This document shows, piece by piece, positions 1 through 10,042 of a stretch of DNA of 43,841 nt; the first letter of the stretch is position 1; each line of letters starts with the position of its first letter. The translations under genes and the position numbers were made by a program. Source of the DNA: an uncultured Victivallales bacterium (GTDB taxonomy: Bacteria > Verrucomicrobiota > Lentisphaeria > Oligosphaerales > JAFGRS01); the NCBI GenBank assembly GCA_903837355.1, contig CAILUI010000463.1:1-43841 (forward strand). Direction: 5' to 3'. A model generated the notes under the pieces. That model was not told where the DNA came from. It saw nothing but the letters and a program-made list of their open reading frames with translations, and ran no database searches.

Positions 1-220
1 CCTGCAGTTCCCCGCTGCCGGCCAAAGCCAGCTTGCAGGCACCGGCGCGGGCAGAGAGTGTGACCGGGGCTCGCAACAGGTTCAGCTTCGCCCGGTCGCC
101 ACCCTCGGTGTCCCAGCTCAGAAACACCAGACTGGCAGCGTCCAAGTCTGCTTCAATATGCGCGACGGGTTGCCCCGGCTTCCCGGCTGCGCCTGATACT
201 GCAACATGACCTTCCGGCAT
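1..220 (-). CDS. Truncated hypothetical protein, last visible gene of the glycan operon
   Basis: An open frame starts at the ATG at 220 and runs off the left edge, so only the first 73 residues are visible. The start is well placed: an in-frame TAA lies 9 nt upstream of the ATG, and an AAGGAG ribosome site sits within the same short gap. The visible residues show no signal peptide and no family I recognise; they are rich in Ala, Gly and Leu and look like the start of a beta-rich domain. The gene lies 70 nt downstream of the DUF5703-type glycosidase on the same strand, so it probably belongs to the same transcript. Function is unknown. Confidence 0.55.
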   Translation of the reverse strand, partial: MPEGHVAVSGAAGKPGQPVAHIEADLDAASLVFLSWDTEGGDRAKLNLLRAPVTLSARAGACKLALAGSGELQ

Positions 221-290
221 GGCGTCTCCTTACCGTCCCCGCACTCGTCTCGCCGTGGGCCGGCAGAATGGCTTGTCGTCATCGGCTTGT

Positions 291-2633
291 CTACTTACCT
301 GTCTGGCCTGGTTCGTCGGCTCCCGGCAGCGCGAGCACGACATCCGCGCCGCGCGACTCCGGGTTCACCTTCAGCGAGGCAACCTTCCCGTCGCGATAAA
401 CACATTCAACCGTGGTGTTGAGCGGTGCATGGAGCTTGAACTCGACATCCCACTCCCGCGGCCAGGCGGGCAGAAGGTAGATAGCGCGGCCGTCATGCTG
501 CAGCAGCATCGACTGCAGGGTCATCTGCGCCGCACTGCCATTCTGCACATCCGGGGCCCAGTCGCCGTCGTGGATGCCGGGAAAGCGGAAGCGCTTGCCG
601 GGGTAGGTGAAGCGCCAGGCGAGCTGCTTGCGCGCCTCCTCCGGCAGCCCCAGGTAGGCGGCAACGATGCCGTCGTAGTCCCACACGCAGTAGTACCCAG
701 GGAACTTCCGGGCGAGGTAAGTCGCGCGCGCCAACTCGAGGTCCGGTCGGCCCACGCCGTAGAGCCGGTAAGGGAAGATGGCATAGAGTTCGCCATTCTC
801 ACGGTTGTGCGGTTCGCCGGCGATCCGTGCCGCGGGGGCGAGCAACGTTCGGCCGTTCTCCGTGCGCGTCGGGAGGTCCGGTATTTCGCCCAGCAACCGC
901 GTCCATTCGGCCCGTTGGCGCCGCTTGACCAAGGACGACGGCAGGGCCAGCAACGGCGTCAGGCAGGCGCGCAAACCGGCGATCTCGGGCGCGGGGTTGG
1001 TGGCGTCCCAGTAGGTCTCCAGCACCTGCGCCGGTTCGAGGCGCAGGCGGCCGTCGGCGCCCCGCGGCCAGTGCAGGTCGTGGAAGCGCAACACGGCGAC
1101 GGCCAACGGCAGCAGCGTGCGGCGGGCGAAGGCGGCGTCCTGGGTGTGCGCGTAGTCGTCCAGGGCCAGGGCTACGAGTTCCAGGCCTCCCTGCCAGTAG
1201 GACCGGATGTACTGGTTCTCGGTCTGCCATACGGGCCGACCGGTGCGGTCCCAGCCGTAGCCCAGGCCGCCGTTGTTCAGATGGGCGCCCCAGAAGTGCA
1301 TGGTCTCCGGGAAGTAGGCGCCGCCATGGCCGAAATAGGCCTGCGTGCGCTGCTCGGCCAAAGGCAGCGCGGCCAGGTATAGGTCAAACAGCGGGCGCCG
1401 GAGGTCCAGATCGCCTTCGGCGGCCAGCGGCCAGTAGATGTGGCGCGTGTTCTGGAACCAGTACGCGCCGCCCCAGGCGCGGAAGTCGGCGTTGTAGTCG
1501 CCATACTGCCCTTTGGGATCAAAGCTCCCATCGATGGTGAAGATGGCGCCGTTGAACTTCACCGGGAAGGCGCCGCGCCCGCAGCAGGCGATGAGATAGC
1601 GCTGCCAGTGCCAGCCGCGGGTCAGGGCGCCCGTCTCGTCATCGGCGCCGCCCGACACGCGCACCCAACTGCGCTCCCAGAAGGCCTGCCACCACTGCTG
1701 CTGCTCGGCCCAGGCGCGATCCGTCGGCACCGCGGCGACGTGCTTGATCTGCTTCTGCAGCTTGCCCTGCCAGGCATGGGCCTTAGTCGGCTGCGCGGTC
1801 AGCGCGTGAATCTGTACATCGAACTGGCGTCCCGGCAGGACCGAGCGCAGGACGGCCGGTCCGGCGCTGGTCAGCCCGGCGCCTTGCACCGCGGCGCCAA
1901 AGGTACGGTCCAGCAGCGGATCGCGTGCTTGCCCAAGGCAGGACTCCAGCCCTTGCAGGCGCAGTGTCGCGGCATAGATGGAGACCCGGTTGCGCTGATA
2001 CCAGACGATCTGGCGCTCCAGTCCGGGCACGAGCACATCGGCTTCGACCCAAGCGGGCTCATCCTTACTCAACCCATCAATCCCGCCGCTCTCCTGGGGG
2101 GTCAGCGGCCGCTTCTCGGTGCGCCAGCTCTCCAGGCTAACGGTGAGGCTGAGGTCGTGGTCGGCTTCTGCCTCGACGTGCGCGACGGGATGCTTCGCAT
2201 CCACCCAGACGCGGAGATCGACGCGCTGGCCGGGTGGGCCGGCACTGATCTCCACGGCGCCATCACGCAGGACCAGCTCCTGCCGGAACGGCTGGCCGCT
2301 GCGGAACGGGTTGGGTGTCAGCGCTACGCGCAGACGTCCCAGCTTGAGCAGGCGGCCAAAGCCGTCCCAGGCGTCCGTCTTGCCCACGTAGAGCAGCAGG
2401 TCGCCGTCGGGCTCGACCCAGACGTTGAGCCCGAGGTCGCCGTTGCCCACCGGCAGCGACCCCGCGGCGTTGGCGCTGGGTGTCGTCCAGACCAGCGTGG
2501 GCAACACGTCGTTCGCCACGGCCGGTGCGGTCGTCGGCGCGGCCGCGAGCATCGTCAGCAGGGGGATCACGGTGAAGCCGCACCACCTACCGGGGCGGAG
2601 GACTCCATGGCTGCGTTGGCGCTTGAGCTTCAT
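291..2633 (-). CDS. Secreted DUF5703-type (alpha/alpha)6-barrel glycoside hydrolase
   Basis: The 780-residue product begins with a long Arg/Lys-rich n-region and a hydrophobic stretch ending in an Ala-Val-Ala type cleavage site near residue 40, so it is probably exported. Just after this comes the pattern GSLPVGNGDLGLNVWVEPDG followed by a short segment with LLYVGKTDAWD, which is characteristic of the N-terminal beta-sandwich of DUF5703 proteins, relatives of the GH95/GH65 six-hairpin glycosidases. The middle and C-terminal parts are rich in Trp/Tyr and helical, as expected for an (alpha/alpha)6 barrel, ending in a small beta domain (IYLLPAWPREWDVEFKLHAP). The substrate cannot be read from sequence; relatives act on fucosides and other deoxy sugars. 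The start lies 7 nt after the stop of the upstream beta-helix gene, implying coupled translation. The ribosome site is weak. Confidence 0.7.
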   Translation of the reverse strand: MKLKRQRSHGVLRPGRWCGFTVIPLLTMLAAAPTTAPAVANDVLPTLVWTTPSANAAGSLPVGNGDLGLNVWVEPDGDLLLYVGKTDAWDGFGRLLKLGRLRVALTPNPFRSGQPFRQELVLRDGAVEISAGPPGQRVDLRVWVDAKHPVAHVEAEADHDLSLTVSLESWRTEKRPLTPQESGGIDGLSKDEPAWVEADVLVPGLERQIVWYQRNRVSIYAATLRLQGLESCLGQARDPLLDRTFGAAVQGAGLTSAGPAVLRSVLPGRQFDVQIHALTAQPTKAHAWQGKLQKQIKHVAAVPTDRAWAEQQQWWQAFWERSWVRVSGGADDETGALTRGWHWQRYLIACCGRGAFPVKFNGAIFTIDGSFDPKGQYGDYNADFRAWGGAYWFQNTRHIYWPLAAEGDLDLRRPLFDLYLAALPLAEQRTQAYFGHGGAYFPETMHFWGAHLNNGGLGYGWDRTGRPVWQTENQYIRSYWQGGLELVALALDDYAHTQDAAFARRTLLPLAVAVLRFHDLHWPRGADGRLRLEPAQVLETYWDATNPAPEIAGLRACLTPLLALPSSLVKRRQRAEWTRLLGEIPDLPTRTENGRTLLAPAARIAGEPHNRENGELYAIFPYRLYGVGRPDLELARATYLARKFPGYYCVWDYDGIVAAYLGLPEEARKQLAWRFTYPGKRFRFPGIHDGDWAPDVQNGSAAQMTLQSMLLQHDGRAIYLLPAWPREWDVEFKLHAPLNTTVECVYRDGKVASLKVNPESRGADVVLALPGADEPGQTGK

Positions 2634-2640
2634 ATGATGG

Positions 2641-5340
2641 TCACGGTCCTGCCTGCGGGCGGTTGTGGATGGAGACGTTGTCCAGGTAGAAGACCGTGGG
2701 GCCGTCGGCGTTGCTGATGAACCCGAGCCAATCCAGCGTCTTCCAGGCGGGATCGCACGGCAGCGCCGTGAAACGATGGGCAGGGTCGCCCGGCGCCTGC
2801 ACCGTCATCTCCCAGGTGCCAGAGGCTTGCGCTCCCAGCCCGGCCTTGATCTCGAAGTGAATCCATGCATCGGTCCGCAGCGGCAGGGTCTGGCCGGCCA
2901 CCTGCAGCACGCCCCCGGTCACGCTGAAACTCGGCCCCTTCTGGTAGGGTTGGGCGTTGTCGCGCCATTCATGCACGAACTCGACGCCGGGGCCGAACCG
3001 CACGTCAAACGAACACTGCGTGACGCCGCTCTGGTGCCGCGGCCAGTACATCAGGTGCGGATCGAAGCGATGCTTCAGACCCGCCCGATCCGCGAACTTG
3101 AGGCTGCACCGGCCGCCGGCGGCCCATTCATCCGTTGGCCCCAGCGTATCCTCGTTGCCGTTGGAGATGGTGTGGTAGGACGTCGTCGGCAGGAAGACAG
3201 ACTCGAAGCCCTCGTCGATGTCCAGCGGCGGCACGGGCAGCCGCTGCGGGGCGCGGTCGAAGTCGGCAGATGACGACTCGCCAGCCAGTGCCCGCCACGC
3301 GGGACTGCCCTGCACGCCGACTTGAGAGCTGTCGAGGGGCACGAAGCCCAGACGCAACGCCGGAGAGGTGGTGGCCAGCCGGAAATCCCGCCGCGCCGCG
3401 TCGGCAAAGCCCGGATCGGCCAGTAACGAATTCGTATCCTGCCCGCGCTGCTGCCAGTCGCTGAAACCCATCCCACCGAAGTCCGCGGTCTGGCCGTCCG
3501 CGCGCCAGTAGAGATTGCGGTCGAGCCCCACCTCCTGGGCCAGCGTGCCGGCGAAGAAAGAGCCACCCTGGCTGACGATGATGTTCCCCTCCGCGCGGAA
3601 GGATTCGTTCGGCTCGGTCCGGACACGCCGCAACGGCGCGTCGGACGTGGCGAACAGGATGTTGTTTTGCAGCAGATTGTCGCGTCCATAGTGCTGGTAG
3701 AAACACGAGTTGCCGATGTCGTGAATCAGATTGTCCCGCAGCACGATCCCGGTGCTGCCCTGGTCGAGGTAGATGCCGAAGACCCCGGCCGAACTGCTGC
3801 GCAGGTGGTGAATGTGGTTGCCGCGGATGACCGTGCCCTCGCTGAGGCCCAACGTGTAGATGCCGCCCATATCGCCCAGCACGCCGTTGCCGAGGTGGTG
3901 AACGTGATTGAACTCGATGCGATTGCGCTTGGCCGCGCTCTCGCCGTAACCCCAGCTCCAGCCTACCGAGATGCCGCTGTAAACGAGGTCCGCGATGTCG
4001 TTGTGCGCGATCAGGTTGTCGGAGCTGTGCCCGATCCAGACGCCCACGGCCCCGTAGTGAATCCGACCGCCGTCCCGGATGAGGTTATTCTCTACCGTGT
4101 TGTGGCTGGAAACCTGCCGGGACGGGGCGGCATCGCTGACCCACCCATTGCCCACCCGCACACCACCCGCGCCAAGATCGTGCAGGTAGCATTGGCGGAC
4201 CGTGTTGTTGACGCAGCCGCTGCGCAACCAGACGGCGTAGGCGCCCACATGCGCAATCTCGCAATCCTCGATGGTGATCTGCCGACACCCGTCTGCCATG
4301 ATCACCGCAGGGATGTCGTGGGCCGCCTGGCCATCCGCGTGGCCGCCGGACGGCAGCACATACTGCCCGTGCATGAACCGCAGCCCGCGCAGGGTGAGGC
4401 GCTCGACCCACAGGTCTCCCTCTGGTCTGCCGCTGAAGCGAATGAACGTCTCGACCCGCGGGGCAACGACCGCCGCGACCCGCATGTCCTCGCCGGGCAA
4501 CGGCCAGTAGAGCAGCGTGCCGTCGCGGTCCAGAAACCATTCGCCGGGTGCATCCAGCGCCCCGCGGAAGTTCTCCAGGTGATACCGCGTCTCGGCGCCG
4601 AAGGTGATGAACGGCGGCGCGTTGGCAGGCTGGTCGGGGATGATCTCCGTGACATAGAACCACGCCTTCGTCGGGTCGAGGAACCGCCCGCGGTGGCGCG
4701 AAATCTCCCAGGCGTGATAGACCACGGCCGTGACCTCGCTCAAGCGCTCCGGCGGCACCCGGGCCAGCGCCGCGAGCGTGTTCGCATCACCCATGATCAG
4801 CGCGTGGCTCAGATCGGCCTCGCGGCCGGTCAGCGGATCTGTGCCCATGGGGATGGCGCTCCGCATGTAGGCCCAGCCTTCATTCGGCGTGCGGGCGCGG
4901 GTGGCGCGGCGACCATTGACCCAGAGTTGCTCGAAATACCATTTCCCAGCCGCGACGTCGGGCACGCTGGCCTGCCAGAGGTGCTCGCCCTGCTGGGTCC
5001 AACCACTGATAAGGGTGCCGCCGGAGAACAGCGGTCGCGCACCCGGCGCCGCCTCGTACGTGACGTCGGAATCCGCCGTCGTGAACTCGACCGTCTCGCG
5101 CAACGGATACGTCCCGTCCGCGATGACCACCCGCGCTGCAAGCCCCGGCTCCTGCAAGCGTCGCTGCCGGATGGCATCGCGCGCCGCCTCGAGGGTGGCG
5201 AAGGGCTTCTCGCGGCTGCCGGGATTGGCGTCGTTGCCTTGAGTTGTCACGAAGAAGCTGGCCGGCTCAGCGGCAGCGCGAGTGGGCATACCGAGGCAGA
5301 CTGACGCAAGCAGCACGAGGAAGGTGGAGCGTAGTGTCAT
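2641..5340 (-). CDS. Secreted GH141-like right-handed beta-helix protein
   Basis: The frame is open up to 5565, but I place the start at 5340, where an ATG preceded by AAGG begins a typical Sec signal peptide (Thr-Leu-Arg, hydrophobic core, cleavage near AAA). The mature protein opens with FFVTTQGNDANPGSREKPFA and a following ARDAIR, the signature of GH141-type and related parallel beta-helix enzymes (known members include alpha-L-fucosidases and xylanases). Next come a segment with GEWFLDRDGTLLYWP and a long series of Asn/His-rich helix coils with N-x-I/V patterns (about residues 300-560). The C-terminal ~170 residues form a separate beta-sandwich-like region, probably carbohydrate-binding. 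It is paralogous to the gene at 7829-9991. The 231-nt gap upstream is the largest inside the operon; I see no clear promoter there. Confidence 0.72.
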   Translation of the reverse strand: MTLRSTFLVLLASVCLGMPTRAAAEPASFFVTTQGNDANPGSREKPFATLEAARDAIRQRRLQEPGLAARVVIADGTYPLRETVEFTTADSDVTYEAAPGARPLFSGGTLISGWTQQGEHLWQASVPDVAAGKWYFEQLWVNGRRATRARTPNEGWAYMRSAIPMGTDPLTGREADLSHALIMGDANTLAALARVPPERLSEVTAVVYHAWEISRHRGRFLDPTKAWFYVTEIIPDQPANAPPFITFGAETRYHLENFRGALDAPGEWFLDRDGTLLYWPLPGEDMRVAAVVAPRVETFIRFSGRPEGDLWVERLTLRGLRFMHGQYVLPSGGHADGQAAHDIPAVIMADGCRQITIEDCEIAHVGAYAVWLRSGCVNNTVRQCYLHDLGAGGVRVGNGWVSDAAPSRQVSSHNTVENNLIRDGGRIHYGAVGVWIGHSSDNLIAHNDIADLVYSGISVGWSWGYGESAAKRNRIEFNHVHHLGNGVLGDMGGIYTLGLSEGTVIRGNHIHHLRSSSAGVFGIYLDQGSTGIVLRDNLIHDIGNSCFYQHYGRDNLLQNNILFATSDAPLRRVRTEPNESFRAEGNIIVSQGGSFFAGTLAQEVGLDRNLYWRADGQTADFGGMGFSDWQQRGQDTNSLLADPGFADAARRDFRLATTSPALRLGFVPLDSSQVGVQGSPAWRALAGESSSADFDRAPQRLPVPPLDIDEGFESVFLPTTSYHTISNGNEDTLGPTDEWAAGGRCSLKFADRAGLKHRFDPHLMYWPRHQSGVTQCSFDVRFGPGVEFVHEWRDNAQPYQKGPSFSVTGGVLQVAGQTLPLRTDAWIHFEIKAGLGAQASGTWEMTVQAPGDPAHRFTALPCDPAWKTLDWLGFISNADGPTVFYLDNVSIHNRPQAGP

Positions 5341-5571
5341 TTCACTACCTTGAGGTATCTCCAGACTTCTCCGGCGAGACAATGGGTTTGTACTTCCACG
5401 TCGGCGCCCGCTCTTACGGCTGCAAGAATCCACCGGAGCCTCCACCCAGAACCTGGCAGCTGCCTTGACCGAATGGACCGCGTCATCGACCTTGGGGAGA
5501 AGCTGTTTCATCCGTTGGTTGTTGCCATGGTTGTTCGCGCTTTGACTCGCATTCCATCGTGGCAAGGTGGC

Positions 5572-7746
5572 CTACGGCATCGGAGGCTGCCGCGCCTCGA
5601 CGACTATGCAGGTATGGATCTCGACGCGTGGCAGGATAACCGTGAGCCTGCCGTCTTTGAAACGGTGCTCAAGGCGGCCCCCACCCGGCTCCTGGCGGAC
5701 GGCTCGCGGCGCGGCAGCACAACGGACCTGAAATTCATACGGCCCGACGGCAGGAATGTCGGTCACCCAAAGGTCATTGGTGCCGACCAGCGAAATATCG
5801 CGGCCCGGGTTTCCGTTGATGACGTGGATCAGCAGGTTGCCGTCCTTCTCGCGCAGGCTCAACTCGATGAAGCTCGGGGCGTCGGTGCGCATGAGCGGAT
5901 CAGCCACGGCAGTTTCCAGCAGCTCGCGGAACCAGGCGAGCAGTTCCGGCGTGCCAAAGGTCCAATAATGGCTGAACGCGTTGGTAGCCACATGAATGAC
6001 TTGCCCCTTCCCCAGACGGCGGACGGTGGCGGCAGGGAATCCGGCGGGTTCGGGCTTTTCCTCGTCGACCATGCCGTGGATGGGCCAGTTATTCGTGATC
6101 TTATTGATCTGCGGGTTGGCGTGGTCCCAGGAAAGATAGAGCGGGTAGAGCTCTTCGGCTTCCTGCCGTTCCAGACGGTCCCAATCTGCAAACACGCCGG
6201 CAGGCGCACCGGTTCGCAGCAGGACATGGCCGTCGTTGACCTCGCCGGCCTTCACCAACCGCACGCCGAGCAGCGACTGCATCTCCGGCGACCGGATCGT
6301 ATCGCCGCAGGTAAGCAGGCGTCCGCCGTCTTCCACATAGTTCTGCAGCCGCCGGCCAAGTTCTGGCGGGACACAGGGCATTTCCGGGAGGACGATCAAT
6401 TCGTAGGGCAGCCCTCCCTCGGCACCTGCCTCATCCATGAAGACCGGAGAACGGTGGAGCGCAAGCAAGGCCTTGCCCGCGCCCATGAGCGCCGGACTGA
6501 GATCGCTGGCGATGGTCGCGCCGCAGTCGGTGTTGACGACGGCAGTGACCGGTACGAACCGCGTGTGCAAGCAAACGTCGCGGCGCGAACGAGCAAACTT
6601 GGCGGCGGTCGCCGCCACGCGCATCTTCGAGGGCACCAAAGCGCCATGAGGCATGGGGAAAGTCCAGTAGCCCCAGGTGGCACCGTTGGCCAGCAGTGTT
6701 GCGCCCTCCTGAAGCATCCGGTCCAACGGCTTGCTCCGCGAACGCATCTGCTGCCAGCCGTGGACGAACTGCGTGTCGCAGGTGTAGGCGTCGTAGGGTA
6801 GCCCCGTCGTGGCATAGCGGCGCGCCGTAACGCTCATGTGCAGCCGGTGGTTGCCAGGGCTGAACCAGTCGCCACTGCGCCAGTCGAACGGCGCCAGGAA
6901 TTCCCGCCGCGGCGAGACGTTTCCCGCGCTATACATGCAATCGGGCTTGAGCGATTTGATGAAACGGCTGAACCGAGTCCGCCACTCGTGCGTAATCTGT
7001 GCCCAGGTGCGCATCCAGGCTTCCCCGGCCGGCGTCAGCACATTGTAGGCGGGCATGGAGCCCTGGTGGCCGCTGTCTTTTCGGAACCGCTCCTCGCAGC
7101 GCGCGCAGTAGCAGGGACCGGACCAGTCGCCGTCCACCCAGATGCCATCAGGATCGTAGCGCGTGAGCATTTCGCGCAGATGCACCGCGACCCATTCGTC
7201 GAAGTAGCCGCTGAGCGGGCAGATGCCCCAGGCGATGAACGACTCGAAGCCGGGGAAGTGCCGCATCGGCGAACCGTCTCGGTGGAGTTGCCGCCAGTCG
7301 GGATGCCGTTCTCCGGCGGCCCCATCGAGCATCCCGCTGTAGTAGAGAAACAGCCGGGTACCCGTCTGCCGGGTGTAATCCCGGAACGCGGCCGGCACGT
7401 CGCGCCCCAGCATGGGGTGCTCTGTCCTGAGCGAACTGGGAAACGTGGTTGTGCCGCTGTGACCCTTGGCGTAAATGACGATGCAACCAAGCTGCAACTC
7501 GCGTAGCACCGGCAGCACGTTTTCCGGTGTGGCGCCCGAGCCATAGGGGCGGAACGGCACCTCCGGGTAGTAATCGACCAGCAGGTTGAACGGGCTGTCG
7601 GCGAACCACTCATGGCCTGCCTTGGTCGCGGCGGTCAGCCCGTTGGACCCTGGCTGGGCGAACAAGCCATCCTGCCCCAACAAGCCCGTTGCGGACCCCG
7701 CCAGAGCACTGCTGCGGGGAAGATCGCGGCGAGACCAAGGGCTCAT
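5572..7746 (-). CDS. Tat-exported GH29/GH42-like TIM-barrel glycosidase-type protein
   Basis: The open frame extends to a TTG at 7818, but the ATG at 7746 has an AAAGG site about 10 nt upstream and begins a twin-arginine signal (SRRDLPR followed by a hydrophobic segment), so I choose it (724 residues). The barrel region contains RYDPDGIWVDGDWSGPCYC with a following C-A-R-C, a pattern seen in alpha-L-fucosidase-like and other hypothetical glycosidase families. The C-terminal half has a class-I glutamine-amidotransferase-like segment (ELIVLPEMPCVPPELGRRL, then GGRLLTCGD) like the trimerisation domain of GH42 beta-galactosidases. The Cys pairs suggest a metal site or disulfides. Tat export would fit a protein folded before secretion. 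The exact substrate is unknown; the surrounding enzymes point to a complex heteroglycan. Confidence 0.65.
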   Translation of the reverse strand: MSPWSRRDLPRSSALAGSATGLLGQDGLFAQPGSNGLTAATKAGHEWFADSPFNLLVDYYPEVPFRPYGSGATPENVLPVLRELQLGCIVIYAKGHSGTTTFPSSLRTEHPMLGRDVPAAFRDYTRQTGTRLFLYYSGMLDGAAGERHPDWRQLHRDGSPMRHFPGFESFIAWGICPLSGYFDEWVAVHLREMLTRYDPDGIWVDGDWSGPCYCARCEERFRKDSGHQGSMPAYNVLTPAGEAWMRTWAQITHEWRTRFSRFIKSLKPDCMYSAGNVSPRREFLAPFDWRSGDWFSPGNHRLHMSVTARRYATTGLPYDAYTCDTQFVHGWQQMRSRSKPLDRMLQEGATLLANGATWGYWTFPMPHGALVPSKMRVAATAAKFARSRRDVCLHTRFVPVTAVVNTDCGATIASDLSPALMGAGKALLALHRSPVFMDEAGAEGGLPYELIVLPEMPCVPPELGRRLQNYVEDGGRLLTCGDTIRSPEMQSLLGVRLVKAGEVNDGHVLLRTGAPAGVFADWDRLERQEAEELYPLYLSWDHANPQINKITNNWPIHGMVDEEKPEPAGFPAATVRRLGKGQVIHVATNAFSHYWTFGTPELLAWFRELLETAVADPLMRTDAPSFIELSLREKDGNLLIHVINGNPGRDISLVGTNDLWVTDIPAVGPYEFQVRCAAAPRAVRQEPGGGRLEHRFKDGRLTVILPRVEIHTCIVVEARQPPMP

Positions 7747-7828
7747 GGAGTTGAGCCTTTCGTTGGTATCGTTGTTATTCTCACTTCGAGTGTCATTGGT
7801 TCTCAGGTGTTTCTGCAACTGGACGGCT

Positions 7829-9991
7829 TCATTGTGGATTCATAGTCGTGGCTGGAACTGATGGCACCTTTCCAAAGGAGAGACTACGGCGCAAGTCGTC
7901 TTTCAACAAACCGATTTGCTCCACCGGAATCCGCAGGAAACCGAGCGCCCATGCAGGCGAGTTCTGCTTCAATTCAAAATCCGTCGCGGGCGACTGGTCG
8001 TTGGGTTGTTCTGCAAGGCTCGACGACGCATCCGTCAAGTTGTTTTCCTGTCGCAGCATCGCAGGCGTCGCATGCCAGTGAGTGCCCAGCCATTTGCCGA
8101 CGCACACGTTTCGCACCAAGGAGTTATTCTCCGGCGGAATACCTTTGAAAGCTTCGCCGGTGATGGCCGGGCCCCCGGGAGGGCCGTAGTATGCGTCGAG
8201 GGTTTTCATCTCCGGGTAGCGCGCCCGATAGAGTGGCAACGGCACCGCCGCGAGGCTGGCGCGCAAGCGAACATCCGCGCCGGCACGCCATTGCGGTGTC
8301 GGGTCGAGGCCGCGGGCGTCCATCTGCACCGCCGGGTCGCAGTCCACAAACAGGTTGTTCGCCACCTGATGATCGCGGCCTCCACCAAGAAAGACCGCCC
8401 AATGCACCTTGTAGAAGACATTGCCAAAAACCTCGGTGCCACTCACCCAGTCGTCCATATAGACCCCCATCGAGCCCAGCCCGACGCCGCCGGTGTGGTG
8501 GATGAAGTTGTGGCGAATCCGGTTGCCACGGAAACTGTAGTCGTCACCGGAGTAGATGGCCCCCACGTCGCCAGTCTCCAGCGCGACATGGTGGATATCG
8601 TTGAATTCGATCAGATGGTCATTGCCCAGGAAGATGACCGCGCAGTGAGGAAGATCGTGGATGAGATTGTGAGACGCACGCAGACCGACGCCCGCCATCC
8701 GGATCGCGGGCACATAGCACTTGGACCAGCGGCCCTGGCGTTGGAAATGGCAGTTCTCAACGAAGTGTCCGCCCGGTGTGAGCGTCTGCCGGTCGCCTCC
8801 TTCCATCACCACGCCGCCATCGCCGGTGTCGAAAATGTCGCAACCCGCCACGCCGTGCCCCGTGCCGCCTTCAATGATCACCGCGGCGTTGCCGATGTTC
8901 CGGATGGTGCACGCGACAAGGCGGTCGTTGGCACCGCCGCGAATCTCCACCGCGTTGGCGCGGGTGGCTTCGAGGGTGAGGCCGCGGAATGTGACATTCG
9001 AGACGTCCGTGAGCTTCAGGAGAGGTTGGTCGAGCAGGGAAAGCAAAAGCTCAGGGGCGCTCCCGGCATCGGGCGGCCAAAAGTAGAGGATGCCGGTCTT
9101 GCGATCCAGAAACCACTCGCCGGGCTGGTCGAGTTCCTCCAACAGATTGAGGAAGTAGAACCGCTGATCCTTACGAAAGCCATAGATGCCGTAAGGCGGG
9201 GCTGTCTTGATGAGGCGCTGCCCCAAGTCCAGTGAGGCTACTTTCTCGTAGGAATTTGCCCAGTCAAAAGCCCAGTAGCCGTGTATCCATAGATCGCCTG
9301 CATCCTGCCAGCGCTGCGGCCGGTCGCCGGAATAATAAAAGCCGACCGACAAGCCCCCGAATTCGGCTTTTGGATCCGTGGTCGCGGGATAACCGGCGAT
9401 CTTGGCAAACTCTCCCTCGTTTGGCCAGCGAGCGAGCGTCATCGGACGGTGGTCGAAAAAGAGCTCCGGGTGTGCGACTGCAACGGGCCGATCAAATGCC
9501 CGACCACGCGATGTCAGTTCTCCGTAGCTAGTAATGCCAAGGGACCGGAGGTCGAGTTCGACCACATGCTTCCGCGCACCCTCATCAAATCGTGCCAGGA
9601 CGGCGGGCTCAGTGACGGGTTGGAAGCCGGTCAGCGCGCGTCCGCCAAGCAAACGCACAGACTCGCCTTTGTAAGCCTGCCAGACAACCGGAGCTGCCGC
9701 AGTGCCGGAATCACCGGCAACGAGATCAAGCGTGTTGGTGCGGAGATAGTCGCCGCCGCGCAGATAGACGACAATCGGTTTGTCCGCCGCCTTCGACTTG
9801 CGGATCTCGTCCCGCGCCCGTTCCAGCGTGGCGAAGGGTTTCTCGCGGCTGCCGGGATTTGCGTCGTTGCCATCCACGGCCACGAAGAAGTTGGTTCCCT
9901 CATTGGCAACGCGTGTGCTCAGAACGTGGCAGCCTGTGGACATGACCAAGGCCGACACGAGCAACAGGAGAAACACGGAGTGCAGTTCCAT
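7829..9991 (-). CDS. GH141-like right-handed beta-helix protein, probable lipoprotein
   Basis: The 720-residue product starts with a hydrophobic leader ending in MSTGC, a near-consensus lipobox, so it is probably anchored to a membrane. The mature N-terminus has FFVAVDGNDANPGSREKPFA followed by ERARDEIRK, matching the paralogue at 2641-5340 almost word for word, and the later GEWFLDRKTGILYFWPPD corresponds to its counterpart there. Beta-helix coils with repeated N-x-I/F and HN-x-I-H patterns follow (about residues 320-560). The family comprises polysaccharide-active hydrolases or lyases. It lacks the ~170-residue C-terminal extension of the paralogue. The upstream sequence GATATCTCAGGGTGGT resembles the leader of the paralogue, so the duplication included the ribosome-binding region. 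The upstream gene ends 51 nt away. Confidence 0.7.
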   Translation of the reverse strand: MELHSVFLLLLVSALVMSTGCHVLSTRVANEGTNFFVAVDGNDANPGSREKPFATLERARDEIRKSKAADKPIVVYLRGGDYLRTNTLDLVAGDSGTAAAPVVWQAYKGESVRLLGGRALTGFQPVTEPAVLARFDEGARKHVVELDLRSLGITSYGELTSRGRAFDRPVAVAHPELFFDHRPMTLARWPNEGEFAKIAGYPATTDPKAEFGGLSVGFYYSGDRPQRWQDAGDLWIHGYWAFDWANSYEKVASLDLGQRLIKTAPPYGIYGFRKDQRFYFLNLLEELDQPGEWFLDRKTGILYFWPPDAGSAPELLLSLLDQPLLKLTDVSNVTFRGLTLEATRANAVEIRGGANDRLVACTIRNIGNAAVIIEGGTGHGVAGCDIFDTGDGGVVMEGGDRQTLTPGGHFVENCHFQRQGRWSKCYVPAIRMAGVGLRASHNLIHDLPHCAVIFLGNDHLIEFNDIHHVALETGDVGAIYSGDDYSFRGNRIRHNFIHHTGGVGLGSMGVYMDDWVSGTEVFGNVFYKVHWAVFLGGGRDHQVANNLFVDCDPAVQMDARGLDPTPQWRAGADVRLRASLAAVPLPLYRARYPEMKTLDAYYGPPGGPAITGEAFKGIPPENNSLVRNVCVGKWLGTHWHATPAMLRQENNLTDASSSLAEQPNDQSPATDFELKQNSPAWALGFLRIPVEQIGLLKDDLRRSLSFGKVPSVPATTMNPQ

Positions 9992-10042
9992 TCTACCACC
10001 CTGAGATATCGCCCCATGCCTACCAGTTTCCGCAGCTTGCCT

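Noticed and set aside
219..1382. Long plus-strand open frame opposite the DUF5703 gene
   Set aside because: Antisense shadow typical of GC-rich DNA: Arg/Val/Gln-rich, no recognisable domain, and the minus strand carries a clear family signature.
5341..5565. N-terminal extension of the beta-helix gene at 2641-5340
   Set aside because: The extension would bury a good signal peptide 75 residues inside the protein; the ATG at 5340 has its own ribosome site.
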